Below the pieces are notes generated by a model. That model saw only the letters and a program-made list of their open reading frames with translations. It made no database searches and was not told the origin of the DNA. Positions 1-8,779 of a DNA stretch of 64,000 bases are shown here, in pieces. A program made the translations under genes and the position numbers. Source of the stretch: Vitreoscilla sp. (GTDB lineage: Bacteria > Pseudomonadota > Gammaproteobacteria > Burkholderiales > Neisseriaceae); NCBI GenBank assembly GCA_030150505.1, contig JASLFS010000068.1:5319-69318 (forward strand). Direction: 5' to 3'. Within the stretch, counting starts at the first letter, position 1. Each line of letters opens with the position of its first letter.

Positions 1-525
1 TGTTTTGTCGGTTATTGTATTTTTGGTAAATGGGGTTAATGGCATTTTTTGAGTAATAAGTTTGCGGTCTTTTTCTGGCAGTTGGCTTAAAAATAACTTG
101 CCACTGGCTGTACACCACATTGGTACTCTAGAGCCTATGGGTAGATTAATTTGAAGCGGCCAATTGCTTTGAATTCTATCGCCATAAACCATATCTGTGC
201 CATCTGCAAAAGAGATGCCACATGTTTCTCCTATTTCGTTAGAGAGTTCTTTTAATAGGGTTTCTCTGACGATTTTCTTTTGTGTACTTTGCCACATGCC
301 CAGTGCGACTTTCATGGCACGATGACCAGGCACAATTGAGCCTTTAATATCAGTGCGAATAAAGCCTTCTTGCTCTAGTTGTTGTAATAATCGGTGCACA
401 CTTGGTTTGGGAATCTTTAAGATGGTTGCCAAATCAAATGGATAGATAGGTGTTGTGGCTTCGGATATGAGTTCTAAAATTTCCAATACGCGGAGAATAG
501 AAGAGCCTTTTTTACTTTGAGTCAT
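1..525 (-). CDS. IclR-family transcriptional regulator (3' end cut off by window)
   Basis: An uninterrupted frame of 175 codons runs from an ATG at 525 down to base 1, so the C-terminus lies outside the window (the family is usually about 250-270 residues). The N-terminus starts MTQSKKGSSILRVLEIL and continues as a winged helix-turn-helix with SVHRLLQQLEQEGFIRTD as the recognition/wing region. It then enters the IclR effector-binding fold (GETCGISFADGTDMVYGDRI, and IGSRVPMWCTASGKL where the family has a conserved ASGKA-like segment). Members bind DNA as dimers and sense small organic acids or aromatics. The effector and targets cannot be read here, because the flanking genes beyond base 1 are not visible. 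It is transcribed in the same direction as polA but behind a hairpin, so it is probably a separate unit. Confidence 0.85.
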   Translation of the reverse strand, partial: MTQSKKGSSILRVLEILELISEATTPIYPFDLATILKIPKPSVHRLLQQLEQEGFIRTDIKGSIVPGHRAMKVALGMWQSTQKKIVRETLLKELSNEIGETCGISFADGTDMVYGDRIQSNWPLQINLPIGSRVPMWCTASGKLFLSQLPEKDRKLITQKMPLTPFTKNTITDKT

Positions 526-543
526 AGGTTGACCTTTGTAAGT

Positions 544-567
544 CGGTGGTAGTTCAATCTACCACCG
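544..567 (-). terminator. Hairpin between polA and the IclR gene
   Basis: CGGTGGTAG and CTACCACCG form a perfect 9-bp stem with a 6-nt loop, 21 bases after the polA stop codon on the minus strand. No clear U-tract follows, so it could be a weak terminator of polA or a 5' leader structure of the IclR gene. Confidence 0.45.
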
Positions 568-587
568 TATCTTTCTGATTACTTAAT

Positions 588-3377
588 TTAGTGAGCTTGT
601 TCCCAGTTTTTACCTGTGCCAACTTCTGCCAGTAGTGGTACCAGTAATTGACCTGCTTGGCTCATTAGTTCTGGTAACTTGGTTTGTATTAAAGTTAGCT
701 CGGCTTCAGGAACTTCTAAAATCAATTCATCATGCACTTGCATGATAAGCGTTGATTTTAGTTTATTCGTTTTTAACCAGTTTTGTACAGCTAGCATGGC
801 ACGTTTAATTAAATCAGATGCGGTGCCTTGCATTGGAGCATTAATCGCTGCACGTTCAGCTCCTGCTCGAATATTGCCATTTTTATTGTGAATATCTGGT
901 AGATATAAGCGACGTCCAAAAATGGTTTCAACATAGCCATTTTCTTCTGCATTTTCTTTGGCTCGCTGCATGTACTGTGCAACACCAGGGTAGCGAGCAA
1001 AATAGCGGTCAATGTATTCTTTCGCTTCAAATGGCGTGGTTTCCAATGCTTGTGCTAAGCCATATTCACGCATGCCATATATTAGCCCAAAGTTAATTGT
1101 TTTGGCATATCGGCGTTGTTCATTGGTCACTTCATCTTGAGGAAGGCTGAAGATTTCAGCAGCTGTTCTTCGGTGAATGTCTTGCCCATGATTAAACGCA
1201 TCAATCAAATTGCTGTCTTGGGATAAATGAGCCATGATGCGCAATTCGACTTGGGAGTAATCGGCAGAAACGATTTGGTAGCCTTCGGGGGCAATAAATG
1301 CTCGACGGACACGGCGACCATCTTCCGTTCGAATTGGAATGTTTTGCAAGTTCGGGTTGTTGCTGGCTAATCGACCTGTAATAGCAACTGCTTGTGCATA
1401 AGTCGTGTGCACACGTCCTGTTGTTGGGTTAATAAGTGTGGGGAGCTTATCGGTGTAGGTCGATTTTAATTTACTGATACTGCGAGTTTGTAAAATAATT
1501 TTTGGCAATGGGTAATCCAGTGCTAATTTCTCTAGCACTGATTCATTGGTTGATATACCACCTGAAGGCGTTTTTTTAAGGCCTTTGGTTGGGATTTCTA
1601 GTTTGTTAAATAAGATTTCTTGTAGCTGTTTTGGCGAGTTTAAGTTAAATGGTTGTCCTGCTAGCTCATATGCTTGCTGTTCGAATGCCAGTAACTCAGT
1701 ACCTAAGTGATGACTTTGTTTGTCTAGTTCTGGTTTATCAATTAGTACGCCATGGCGCTCCATTTCAAATAGGACTTGAGATAAAGGCAATTCTAATTCT
1801 AAATAGATTTTCTTTTGCTCAGCATCCATGTGCTCTAAGAGAAGCAAGTGTAATCTTAAAGCTAAATCCGCATCTTGTGATGCATATTGTGTTGCATTTG
1901 GAATGTCAATGTCAGCAAAACTTAGCTGCTTTGCGCCTTTGCCACATAGGCTTTCATAGGTAATGGTGCTAATCCCTAAATGACGTTCTGCAAGTTCATC
2001 TAAGCTGTGTCCTAAATGGCTTTCTACAATATAAGAAGCCAGCATGCTGTCACCAGTAATTCCTGCGAGGTGAATACCATGATTGGCAAAGATATGTTGG
2101 TCGTATTTGATGTTTTGACCAATTTTGCCTAGGGTTGCACTTTCTAGGTAGGGCTTTAAGGTATCCAGTGTTTCTTTAAGTGGAAGCTGCTCTTCACCTA
2201 AAGTTGCATGGTGAGCAAGGGGGATGTAAATAGCATCACCTGGTGCAAAAGCCATGCTTAAACCAATAATTTTGGCTTCTTGGACATTTAGGCTGGTTGT
2301 TTCTGTATCTAAGCCAATTTCCTGTGCTATTTTTAGGCGCTCAATTAACTGATTTAAGGCTTCTGTTGTGGTAACTGCTTGGTAGTTTGTGATAACGGAA
2401 TAATCATATTGGCTAGCATCAATGGTTTGGCTAGCAGGCTGTTTATTCGTATTCGATGCTTTTTCTGAGTCACCGAATAAATCTGCTTGAGGTTTAGATG
2501 AAGAAGAGGAGTCTGATATTTTCTTTTTTGTTTCTTCTAACCACTTTTTAAAACCAAGTGCTTCAAATTTTTCTAGTAGAGTCGGTAGGTTGTCAGCATT
2601 GAAATGTAAGTCTGTTAAACCATTGGGTAGGGCTTGAGTTAGGTCAACATCATCTTTAATGGTGATAAGTTCATAAGAAAGAGGCAAGTGTTCTAAAGCC
2701 GCTTGTAAATGTTCGCCTACCTTCCCTTTGATTTCACTTGCATGATTCATAACGCCTTGTAGTGAATCATAAGCATCTAGCCATTTGACAGCCGTTTTAG
2801 GGCCACATTTATCCACACCAGGAACATTATCAACCTTATCGCCAATGAGCGTTAAGTAATCGATAATTCGATTGGGAGGAACGCCAAATTTTTCTTGTAC
2901 GCCAGCAATATCCAATATCTCATTTTTCATGGTGTTCACAAGGGTGATATTGTCAGTCACCAGTTGAGCCATATCTTTATCACCTGTTGAGATAATGACT
3001 TTTAATCCTGCTTTTTCACCTTCTCTTGCTAAGGTGCCAATAACATCATCAGCCTCTACATCAGCAATAGAAATAACAGGCCAGCCAGTTAAGGCGACTA
3101 ATTCTTGAATTTGATTCGCTTGGCTGCGTAATTCATCTGGCATTGGCGGTCGAGTACTTTTATACTCAGGATATAATTGGTGTCGGAAATTTTTTCCTTT
3201 GGCATCAAAAATACAAGCACAATAATCATGTTGATGATTTAAGCGCAAATGGCGGAGCATATTTAGTACGCCATATAAAGCACCCGTTGGCTCGCCAGTA
3301 GGGCTAGTTAGTGGCGCCATGGCATGAAACGCGCGATAAAGATAAGATGTGCCATCAACAAGTAATAGTGTTTTCAT
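588..3377 (-). CDS. polA: DNA polymerase I
   Basis: 929 residues, a normal length for PolA. The N-terminal 5'-3' flap exonuclease (about 1-285) starts LLLVDGTSYLYRAFHA and has the acidic cluster DVEADDVIGTLA. The 3'-5' proofreading domain is intact: exo I is DTET at D357/E359, exo II lies in GQNIKYDQH and exo III in YASQDADLAL. The polymerase domain has motif A (SADYSQVELRIMAHLS), motif B (RRYAKTINFGLIYGM) and motif C (QVHDELILEV, catalytic D883). It fills gaps in excision repair and removes Okazaki primers. It is divergent from the LOG gene with only 51 bases between the start codons, a space that also holds a DUS palindrome. An isolated DnaA-box 9-mer occurs inside the gene at 2809-2817. 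Confidence 0.98.
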   Translation of the reverse strand: MKTLLLVDGTSYLYRAFHAMAPLTSPTGEPTGALYGVLNMLRHLRLNHQHDYCACIFDAKGKNFRHQLYPEYKSTRPPMPDELRSQANQIQELVALTGWPVISIADVEADDVIGTLAREGEKAGLKVIISTGDKDMAQLVTDNITLVNTMKNEILDIAGVQEKFGVPPNRIIDYLTLIGDKVDNVPGVDKCGPKTAVKWLDAYDSLQGVMNHASEIKGKVGEHLQAALEHLPLSYELITIKDDVDLTQALPNGLTDLHFNADNLPTLLEKFEALGFKKWLEETKKKISDSSSSSKPQADLFGDSEKASNTNKQPASQTIDASQYDYSVITNYQAVTTTEALNQLIERLKIAQEIGLDTETTSLNVQEAKIIGLSMAFAPGDAIYIPLAHHATLGEEQLPLKETLDTLKPYLESATLGKIGQNIKYDQHIFANHGIHLAGITGDSMLASYIVESHLGHSLDELAERHLGISTITYESLCGKGAKQLSFADIDIPNATQYASQDADLALRLHLLLLEHMDAEQKKIYLELELPLSQVLFEMERHGVLIDKPELDKQSHHLGTELLAFEQQAYELAGQPFNLNSPKQLQEILFNKLEIPTKGLKKTPSGGISTNESVLEKLALDYPLPKIILQTRSISKLKSTYTDKLPTLINPTTGRVHTTYAQAVAITGRLASNNPNLQNIPIRTEDGRRVRRAFIAPEGYQIVSADYSQVELRIMAHLSQDSNLIDAFNHGQDIHRRTAAEIFSLPQDEVTNEQRRYAKTINFGLIYGMREYGLAQALETTPFEAKEYIDRYFARYPGVAQYMQRAKENAEENGYVETIFGRRLYLPDIHNKNGNIRAGAERAAINAPMQGTASDLIKRAMLAVQNWLKTNKLKSTLIMQVHDELILEVPEAELTLIQTKLPELMSQAGQLLVPLLAEVGTGKNWEQAH

Positions 3378-3393
3378 AGTCCGATAGTGTGCT

Positions 3394-3408
3394 TTCAGGC
3401 AGCCTGAA
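3394..3408. repeat. Palindromic DNA uptake sequence pair
   Basis: TTCAGGCAGCCTGAA is a 15-base near-palindrome with a central A. It holds two overlapping DUS dialects: AGGCTGCCTGAA on the minus strand (3394-3405) and AGGCAGCCTGAA on the plus strand (3397-3408). It sits in the 51-bp space between the divergent polA and LOG-family genes, so it is promoter-proximal for both. Confidence 0.75.
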
Positions 3409-3428
3409 GGCCATAATGAGGTGAATAA

Positions 3429-4157
3429 ATGAGTTTATTGGATAAATTACCACAGCCTATTTTACCTGAAGATAGCAAAGAATCACTAAGATCCAGAGAG
3501 TCTTATCATTTATTGAGAATAATTTCTGAATTTATACAGTCAGGGGAAGAGCTAAAGGCGATTCAACCAGCGGTTTCTATTTTTGGCAGCGCCCGTTTAA
3601 ATAAAGGGCATGCCATGTATGAGCGGTGTGAAAATTTAGCTAGGTTGCTGTCTGATAGTGGGTTTAGTGTTATTTCAGGCGGAGGCCCTGGATTAATGGA
3701 AGCGGCCAATAAGGGAGCATATGCAGGATTGAGCCCATCAGTTGGTCTGAATATTGTTCTTCCACATGAAGAGCGGCCCAATTTATATCAAGATCTTAGT
3801 GTGCAGTTTCAGCATTTTTTCCCTCGTAAAGTCATGTTTGTGAAGCATGCTATTGCTTATGTGGTTATGCCTGGTGGCTTCGGTACTTTAGATGAGCTAT
3901 TTGAAAGTTTGACTCTCATGCAGACCAATACCATTACAAAGCGCCCTATTATTTTAAGTGGTACTGAATTTTGGCAAGGCATGTATGACTGGATTAAAAC
4001 AACATTAGTTGCAGAAAAAGTGATCAGCCCTGAAGACGTTCATTTGGTAAAAATGATTGATAATCCCGAAGATATTGTTAATGAAATCTTTCAATATTAT
4101 GAACAAGCAGGGCTTGATTGGTGCGGAGAAAATAGTTGTCATGGATTAGGTTTGTGA
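3429..4157 (+). CDS. LOG-family nucleotide 5'-monophosphate phosphoribohydrolase
   Basis: 242 residues with the two signatures of the Lonely Guy/TIGR00730 family: GGGPGLMEAANKGA in the Rossmann-type nucleotide pocket and PGGFGTLDELFE, the PGGxGTxxE catalytic motif. Family members split (cytokinin-type or ordinary) nucleoside monophosphates into base and ribose 5-phosphate; bacterial forms probably serve nucleotide salvage or cleanup. A roughly 40-residue N-terminal extension before SIFGSAR is typical of the longer bacterial subgroup. The start is preceded by a plausible AGG ribosome site. An AEC transporter follows 19 bases downstream and may be co-transcribed. The exact substrate is not deducible. 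Confidence 0.88.
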   Translation: MSLLDKLPQPILPEDSKESLRSRESYHLLRIISEFIQSGEELKAIQPAVSIFGSARLNKGHAMYERCENLARLLSDSGFSVISGGGPGLMEAANKGAYAGLSPSVGLNIVLPHEERPNLYQDLSVQFQHFFPRKVMFVKHAIAYVVMPGGFGTLDELFESLTLMQTNTITKRPIILSGTEFWQGMYDWIKTTLVAEKVISPEDVHLVKMIDNPEDIVNEIFQYYEQAGLDWCGENSCHGLGL

Positions 4158-4176
4158 TGACAGTAAAGGGAAATAT

Positions 4177-5139
4177 ATGATTTGGCAGACAATGTGGAAT
4201 GCAATTGTTTTCTCCATGCAAGTTACTATGCCGAACGTGTTGTTATTAATGTTTGGTATGTGGTTAAGGCATATCAAACAAGTCGACGAGCACTTTTGCG
4301 ATCAGGCATCTAAATTGGTTTTTAACTGGGCGCTACCAATATTACTGTTTTTAAGTATTTTGAAGAGTAATGCTGACTATGAGCAGCAAGTCCAGTTGGT
4401 TTTAGCTGGTGTAGTGGTTACATTTATTTTGTATTTTGGTTCAAATTGGGTTGCCAAAAGGTTTGTCAGTCAGCCTGCAAATCGCGGTGTATTTGTGCAA
4501 GGTGTTTTTCGTGCAAATACGGCAATTATCGGATTGGCCTTTTGTGCAAATGCATATGGTCCTAAAGGATTAGCAATTGGTGCCTTATATGCAGGAGCGA
4601 TGACGATTTTATTTAATATTTTAGGCGTTATTACATTAAGCCAATCATTGCAGCCAGGTTTAAGAATGAAATGGGGAGCTACGATTAAGCAGATTGTGAA
4701 AAATCCCTTAATTATTGGCATTGTTGCAGGATTAATTTACAAAAATAGCATAGGCACATTGCCAATTACTTTTTTACAAACAGGACAATTTTTAGCGGAT
4801 ATTTCATTACCAGTAGCTTTGATTTGTGCTGGAGCAACGTTTGATTTGAAATCAATGTTTAAAACCAGTGATATTTCAATATGGGCTAGCTTCGGGCGAT
4901 TAATTATCGCGCCAGTGGTCACCATTATAGTTGGGAAATTATGGGGGCTGCCAACGATGGAATTTGGGGTTTTATTTATGATGAGCGCATCGCCTGTTGC
5001 GGCTGCTAGTTATGTTATGGTCAGGAATATGGGTGGAAATGCCACTGCTGCTGCTAATATTTTAGGCATGACAACTTTTGTAGGAATGTTTGTTGCAGCG
5101 ATTAGCTTTGCATTACTTTACAGTATTGGATGGTTATAA
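4177..5139 (+). CDS. AEC-family transporter
   Basis: 320 residues, nearly all in hydrophobic segments, giving about ten transmembrane helices with the inverted-repeat layout of the auxin efflux carrier (AEC/BASS-like) family. Family-like features are the N-terminal LLLMFGMWLR, the FRANTAIIGLAF segment in the middle and ASPVAAASYVMV near the C-terminus. Bacterial AEC proteins export or exchange small organic anions such as malate or lactate; the substrate here is unknown. It follows the LOG gene closely and ends in a strong terminator hairpin. A second, diverged AEC paralogue is at 40877-41929. Confidence 0.85.
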   Translation: MIWQTMWNAIVFSMQVTMPNVLLLMFGMWLRHIKQVDEHFCDQASKLVFNWALPILLFLSILKSNADYEQQVQLVLAGVVVTFILYFGSNWVAKRFVSQPANRGVFVQGVFRANTAIIGLAFCANAYGPKGLAIGALYAGAMTILFNILGVITLSQSLQPGLRMKWGATIKQIVKNPLIIGIVAGLIYKNSIGTLPITFLQTGQFLADISLPVALICAGATFDLKSMFKTSDISIWASFGRLIIAPVVTIIVGKLWGLPTMEFGVLFMMSASPVAAASYVMVRNMGGNATAAANILGMTTFVGMFVAAISFALLYSIGWL

Positions 5140-5174
5140 CATAGGCAACAATGTTGCCTATGTTGTCTTTTTGC
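5138..5174 (+). terminator. Rho-independent terminator after the AEC gene
   Basis: AACATAGGCAACA (5138-5150) is the exact reverse complement of TGTTGCCTATGTT (5152-5164) and is followed by GTCTTTTTG. It overlaps the stop codon region of the AEC gene and faces the convergent engB gene. Confidence 0.8.
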
Positions 5175-5186
5175 TACTAAAAGTCG

Positions 5187-5804
5187 TTATGGAGCCTCAT
5201 CAACAGATAATCTATTAAACCAATTACCCACCGTTTTTTCGACTTCTTCCATACCTTGGCTCTTAAGGCTGGAGAATGTTTGCACGGTAATCTCTTGTTT
5301 TTCCATAAAAGGTTTTAGTGCTTTCTTGACAAGAGACAAAGATTTAATTTGTTCATTCTTAGATAATTTATCTGCTTTTGATAGTAGAATATGGACAGGT
5401 AATTCGCGAGCAGCAGAGAACTCAATCATTTGTTGATCAAGTGCTTTTAGAGGATGGCGAATATCCATAATCAAAACCAAACCAATTAAATTAGGTCTTT
5501 TTTGTAAATATTGACCTAGTAGTTCTACCCAGTGAGCGCGGATGGCAGCAGGAACTTGTGCATAACCATAGCCAGGTAAATCAACCATAAAATGGCCGTT
5601 AACTAACTCAAAGAAGTTAATATGTTGTGTACGTCCTGGTGTTTTTGATACATAAGCCAATCGAGTATGGTTAGTTAGCGTATTAATAGCACTAGATTTA
5701 CCTGCATTACTGCGACCCACAAAAGCAATTTCTGCTGGAGTGGCTGGTAAATCCTTTAAATGGTTCACTGTTGTGAAGAATTTTGCGTTTTGAAAAAGAG
5801 ACAT
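5187..5804 (-). CDS. engB: Ribosome biogenesis GTP-binding protein EngB/YsxC
   Basis: 205 residues, the standard size for EngB/YihA. The GTPase motifs are present in order: G1 GRSNAGKSS, the switch I Thr region [11 protein letters not shown]3 DLPGYG, and G4 as SKADKL (NKxD with Ser replacing Asn, common in this family: TKAD/SKAD). The family is essential and acts in late assembly of the 50S ribosomal subunit. The gene is single, convergent with the AEC gene and divergent from cytochrome c4. Confidence 0.95.
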   Translation of the reverse strand: MSLFQNAKFFTTVNHLKDLPATPAEIAFVGRSNAGKSSAINTLTNHTRLAYVSKTPGRTQHINFFELVNGHFMVDLPGYGYAQVPAAIRAHWVELLGQYLQKRPNLIGLVLIMDIRHPLKALDQQMIEFSAARELPVHILLSKADKLSKNEQIKSLSLVKKALKPFMEKQEITVQTFSSLKSQGMEEVEKTVGNWFNRLSVDEAP

Positions 5805-5907
5805 GGGTAGAATAAATTAACAAAGTTGGTATAGAATACCACGTTTATCAAATTACCGTTAATAGGGTTAAGATTGCTAACCCCAAAACAGAATAATTAG
5901 GGACACG

Positions 5908-5940
5908 GTGTTAAAAAAAGCTAGTTTTGCTATTTAACAC
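5908..5940 (+). repeat. Inverted repeat in the cytochrome c4 leader
   Basis: GTGTTAAA (5908-5915) and TTTAACAC (5933-5940) form an 8-bp stem with a 17-nt loop, ending 18 bases before the ATG. A second small repeat, GGGTTA/TAACCC, lies at 5865-5883. They could be operator or mRNA structures; nothing more is supported. Confidence 0.35.
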
Positions 5941-5958
5941 TCAGCTCAGGAGCGCTTC

Positions 5959-6576
5959 ATGAAACGTTTTACATTAATCTCACTTGCTTTGGCTGTTTCT
6001 GGCTTGGCTGTTGCAGCGCAACCAAAAGCAGATTTGGCTCGAGGCAAGCAAGTTGCCGAAACAGTTTGTGCGTCTTGTCACGCAGCAGATGGCAATAGTG
6101 GTATTCCAACATACCCACGTTTAGCAGCACAACATGCTGCTTATATCGCAACACAAGCAGAAGCCATTCGAGATAAAAAACGTACAACGGGCAATGCAAA
6201 AGAAATGGCTGATGATCCTAATGTGGCTGCTATGACCAATCAAGATATCGTTGATGCTGCGGCTTACTTCGCAACACGTTTTCCTAAATCAGGTGAAACT
6301 GACCCACGCTTTAACCCAACATTGGGCGCTAAGATTTATCGTGGCGGCATCCCAGAGCGTAATGTGCCTGCTTGTATGTCTTGCCATGGCCCAAGCGGCG
6401 CTGGTATGCCAAACAAATACCCACGATTAGCTGGACAACATAGCATGTATGTTCAAGAAGCTTTAAGTGATTATGCAAATGGAACTCGTCAGAATGTTGA
6501 AATGAATGACGTTGCTCAGAAATTAACAGCAGAAGAAATGAAAGCTGCAGCGAATTTCATTCAAGGTTTGCATTAA
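5959..6576 (+). CDS. Cytochrome c4, periplasmic diheme
   Basis: 205 residues. A signal peptide (MKRFTLISLALAVSGLAVAA) is followed by two homologous cytochrome c domains, each with a heme-binding CXXCH: CASCH early in the mature protein and CMSCH in the second half. Distal axial-Met candidates lie in the Met-containing segments before the end of each domain. The family passes electrons from the bc1 complex to terminal cbb3-type oxidases in the periplasm. It has a strong ribosome site (CAGGAG), its own terminator, and lies directly upstream of the resB-ccsB heme-attachment genes, which would mature it. Confidence 0.93.
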   Translation: MKRFTLISLALAVSGLAVAAQPKADLARGKQVAETVCASCHAADGNSGIPTYPRLAAQHAAYIATQAEAIRDKKRTTGNAKEMADDPNVAAMTNQDIVDAAAYFATRFPKSGETDPRFNPTLGAKIYRGGIPERNVPACMSCHGPSGAGMPNKYPRLAGQHSMYVQEALSDYANGTRQNVEMNDVAQKLTAEEMKAAANFIQGLH

Positions 6577-6604
6577 ACTTTAGTTGTTAATGAAAATTTA
6601 CATA

Positions 6605-6636
6605 CCGCACAGTGGCTATCTACTGTGCGGTTTTTG
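6605..6636 (+). terminator. Terminator of the cytochrome c4 gene
   Basis: CCGCACAGT and ACTGTGCGG form a 9-bp GC-rich stem with an 8-nt loop, followed by five T residues. Confidence 0.85.
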
Positions 6637-6669
6637 CTACTAGCCCCATGTTTTTTGTATGTTTGCTAT

Positions 6670-6698
6670 TTGGTAATTAGAAAGCTCTCGGCTATACT
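6670..6698 (+). promoter_or_regulatory. Sigma-70 promoter for resB-ccsB
   Basis: TTGGTA (6670-6675), a 17-bp spacer, and TATACT (6693-6698), placing the transcription start about 60 bases ahead of the resB ATG. Confidence 0.6.
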
Positions 6699-6766
6699 TA
6701 GGCGCGCTGATACTAAAGTGTAAAATTAAATCAAAAATTATTTTGTGGCGCTGCCATCTGAAATCA

Positions 6767-8779
6767 ATGAAGAAATCTGATAAAAAAATTCCATTAATAC
6801 GCCGACCTTGGTTTGCGTTTCTGAGTTCTATGCGATTTGCCGTTTCCTTGCTGACGGTTCTGGCGATTGCGTCTATTGTTGGTACTGTTTTACAGCAAAA
6901 TCAACCGATGGCCGATTACATTGTTAAGCTGGGTCCTTTCTGGTTTGAGATTTTTAAATTTCTAGGGCTTTACGACGTTTATGCTTCAGGCTGGTTTGTT
7001 GTCATCATGCTCTTTTTGGTTATTTCTACCGCTTTGTGTATGTGGCGTAATATTCCACCATTTTTGCGAGAAATGCGAACCTTTAAAGAGAAAACCACAG
7101 AACAATCATTGCGCTCAATGAAGCAAACGACGGATGTCGAGCAAGGCGCGTTGAATACAGGGATTGTGGCTAAGTATTGGCAGGCACAAGGGTTTCAAGT
7201 TAAGCAAGTTCAGCGAGATGATGGCGGTGAATTGATTGCTTGTAAAAAGGGTAGTGGTAATAAATGGGGTTATATTTTCGCACATGCAGCTTTAATTATT
7301 ATTTGCTTGGGTGGATTAATTGATAGCAACATGGGTTTGAATCTGGGTGTTTTGAGTGGGCGTTTAGTGCCAGACATGGAAACGGAGCTAGCTAAAGATT
7401 TTAAACCAGAAAGCCGATTAGATGCAGGCACAGTATCCTTTAGAGGGAATGTTACGGTTAAAGAAGGTCAGGCTGCTGATGTGGTTTTTTTACAGGCAGG
7501 CGATGGCTTAGTCGTACAGCAGTTACCATTTATCATTGAATTAAAACAATTCTTTGTTGAGCATTACGAAAATGGTATGCCTAAAAACTTTGCCAGTGAT
7601 GTTGTGGTAACGAATAAGAAAACAGGTGAGAAACAGGAAGCCACGATTAGAGTTAATCACCCGTTAAAAATGGATGGCATTGCGATTTATCAGGCTAGTT
7701 TTGGTGATGGTGGTTCTCCTGTTGAGTTCAAAACATGGGATTTGCGTAATGCACAATTAAAATCGACAGATTTAAAAGCCGTATCAATGAATCAATATCC
7801 CTTGAATCTTGGTAACGAAAAATATCAAATTGAGTTTGGCGAGTTTAATTTATTCAACGTTGAGGATATGACTGGCGGATTGAATGAAAAGAAAAATAGC
7901 TTTGGACAAACTTTGCATGAAGCTCGAGATGTTGATAATAAAAAGAATTTAAAAAACGTTGGTCCAACCATTACTTATAAAATTCGTGACAATGCAGGCC
8001 AAGCGAAAGAATACTTTAACTATATGTTGCCATTGGAGCGAGAGGGTGCTCGATATTTTGCTACGGGAGAAAGAGAAGCGCTGGCTGACCAATATCGGTG
8101 GGTTATGCTACCAGCGGATGAAGATGATTCTTTAGAAACATTTATGGTGTTACGCAGTGCATTTAATAATCCAGAGTTAAGAAATAAAGCCATTAATATA
8201 GCTGTTGCCAATGTTAATGCAGAGCAAAAAGAGTCATTTACTATTGCGATTGAAAATGCTTTGGCTATCTTCTCTAATGGTGGATATGATGCGCTAGAAA
8301 AATTTTTAAGTGCTAATGTGCCAGCTGACCAACAAGGCAGAATGCGTGAGTTTTTTGTGCAAATTTTGCAAACTAGTACAACTTATTTATTAGATGAAGC
8401 TTTGGCAAATGCTGATTTACCAGCCTGGAAAGATTCTGTAGAGAAGCAAAGATTTGTGACAGATAGTTTGGTCGGATTGACTAACTTGTATCAGTTACAA
8501 GCCCCAATTTTAATGCAGCTTAATTCTTTTGAAGATGTTAAATTCTCTGGTTTGCAGTTAAATAAATCGCCTGGTCAAAGTTTGGTATATTTAGGTTCTG
8601 TGTTATTGATTTTGGGCTCTTTCTTTATGTTTTATATTCGTGAGAAGCGAGCTTGGTGTCTTATTAAAAATGGGCGTATTCGCTTTGCAATGAGTGCAAA
8701 CCGTCATGCTCGTGATTTAGAAACAGAATTTCCTGAGCACACAGCTAGGCTAAAACAGATGTCTGAGGACTTAAAATAA
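6767..8779 (+). CDS. resB: Cytochrome c biogenesis protein ResB (Ccs1)
   Basis: 670 residues from the ATG at 6767; an in-frame TTG at 6743 would add eight residues with no better ribosome site. Three N-terminal membrane segments (near LLTVLAIASIVGTVL, GWFVVIMLFLVISTALCMW and YIFAHAALIIICLGGLI) are followed by a large periplasmic domain. A last helix comes near the C-terminus (SLVYLGSVLLILGSFFMFYI). With CcsB it forms the System II cytochrome c synthetase, which exports heme and ligates it to CXXCH. It overlaps ccsB by one base (TAATG), so translation is coupled. Confidence 0.92.
   Translation: MKKSDKKIPLIRRPWFAFLSSMRFAVSLLTVLAIASIVGTVLQQNQPMADYIVKLGPFWFEIFKFLGLYDVYASGWFVVIMLFLVISTALCMWRNIPPFLREMRTFKEKTTEQSLRSMKQTTDVEQGALNTGIVAKYWQAQGFQVKQVQRDDGGELIACKKGSGNKWGYIFAHAALIIICLGGLIDSNMGLNLGVLSGRLVPDMETELAKDFKPESRLDAGTVSFRGNVTVKEGQAADVVFLQAGDGLVVQQLPFIIELKQFFVEHYENGMPKNFASDVVVTNKKTGEKQEATIRVNHPLKMDGIAIYQASFGDGGSPVEFKTWDLRNAQLKSTDLKAVSMNQYPLNLGNEKYQIEFGEFNLFNVEDMTGGLNEKKNSFGQTLHEARDVDNKKNLKNVGPTITYKIRDNAGQAKEYFNYMLPLEREGARYFATGEREALADQYRWVMLPADEDDSLETFMVLRSAFNNPELRNKAINIAVANVNAEQKESFTIAIENALAIFSNGGYDALEKFLSANVPADQQGRMREFFVQILQTSTTYLLDEALANADLPAWKDSVEKQRFVTDSLVGLTNLYQLQAPILMQLNSFEDVKFSGLQLNKSPGQSLVYLGSVLLILGSFFMFYIREKRAWCLIKNGRIRFAMSANRHARDLETEFPEHTARLKQMSEDLK

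Noticed and set aside
809..1030. Open frames opposite or within polA and many other genes
   Set aside because: They lie entirely inside well-supported genes in other frames, lack ribosome sites and recognisable domains.
2809..2817. Perfect DnaA box TTATCCACA
   Set aside because: Isolated, inside the polA coding sequence, with no further boxes or AT-rich unwinding region, so not an origin.
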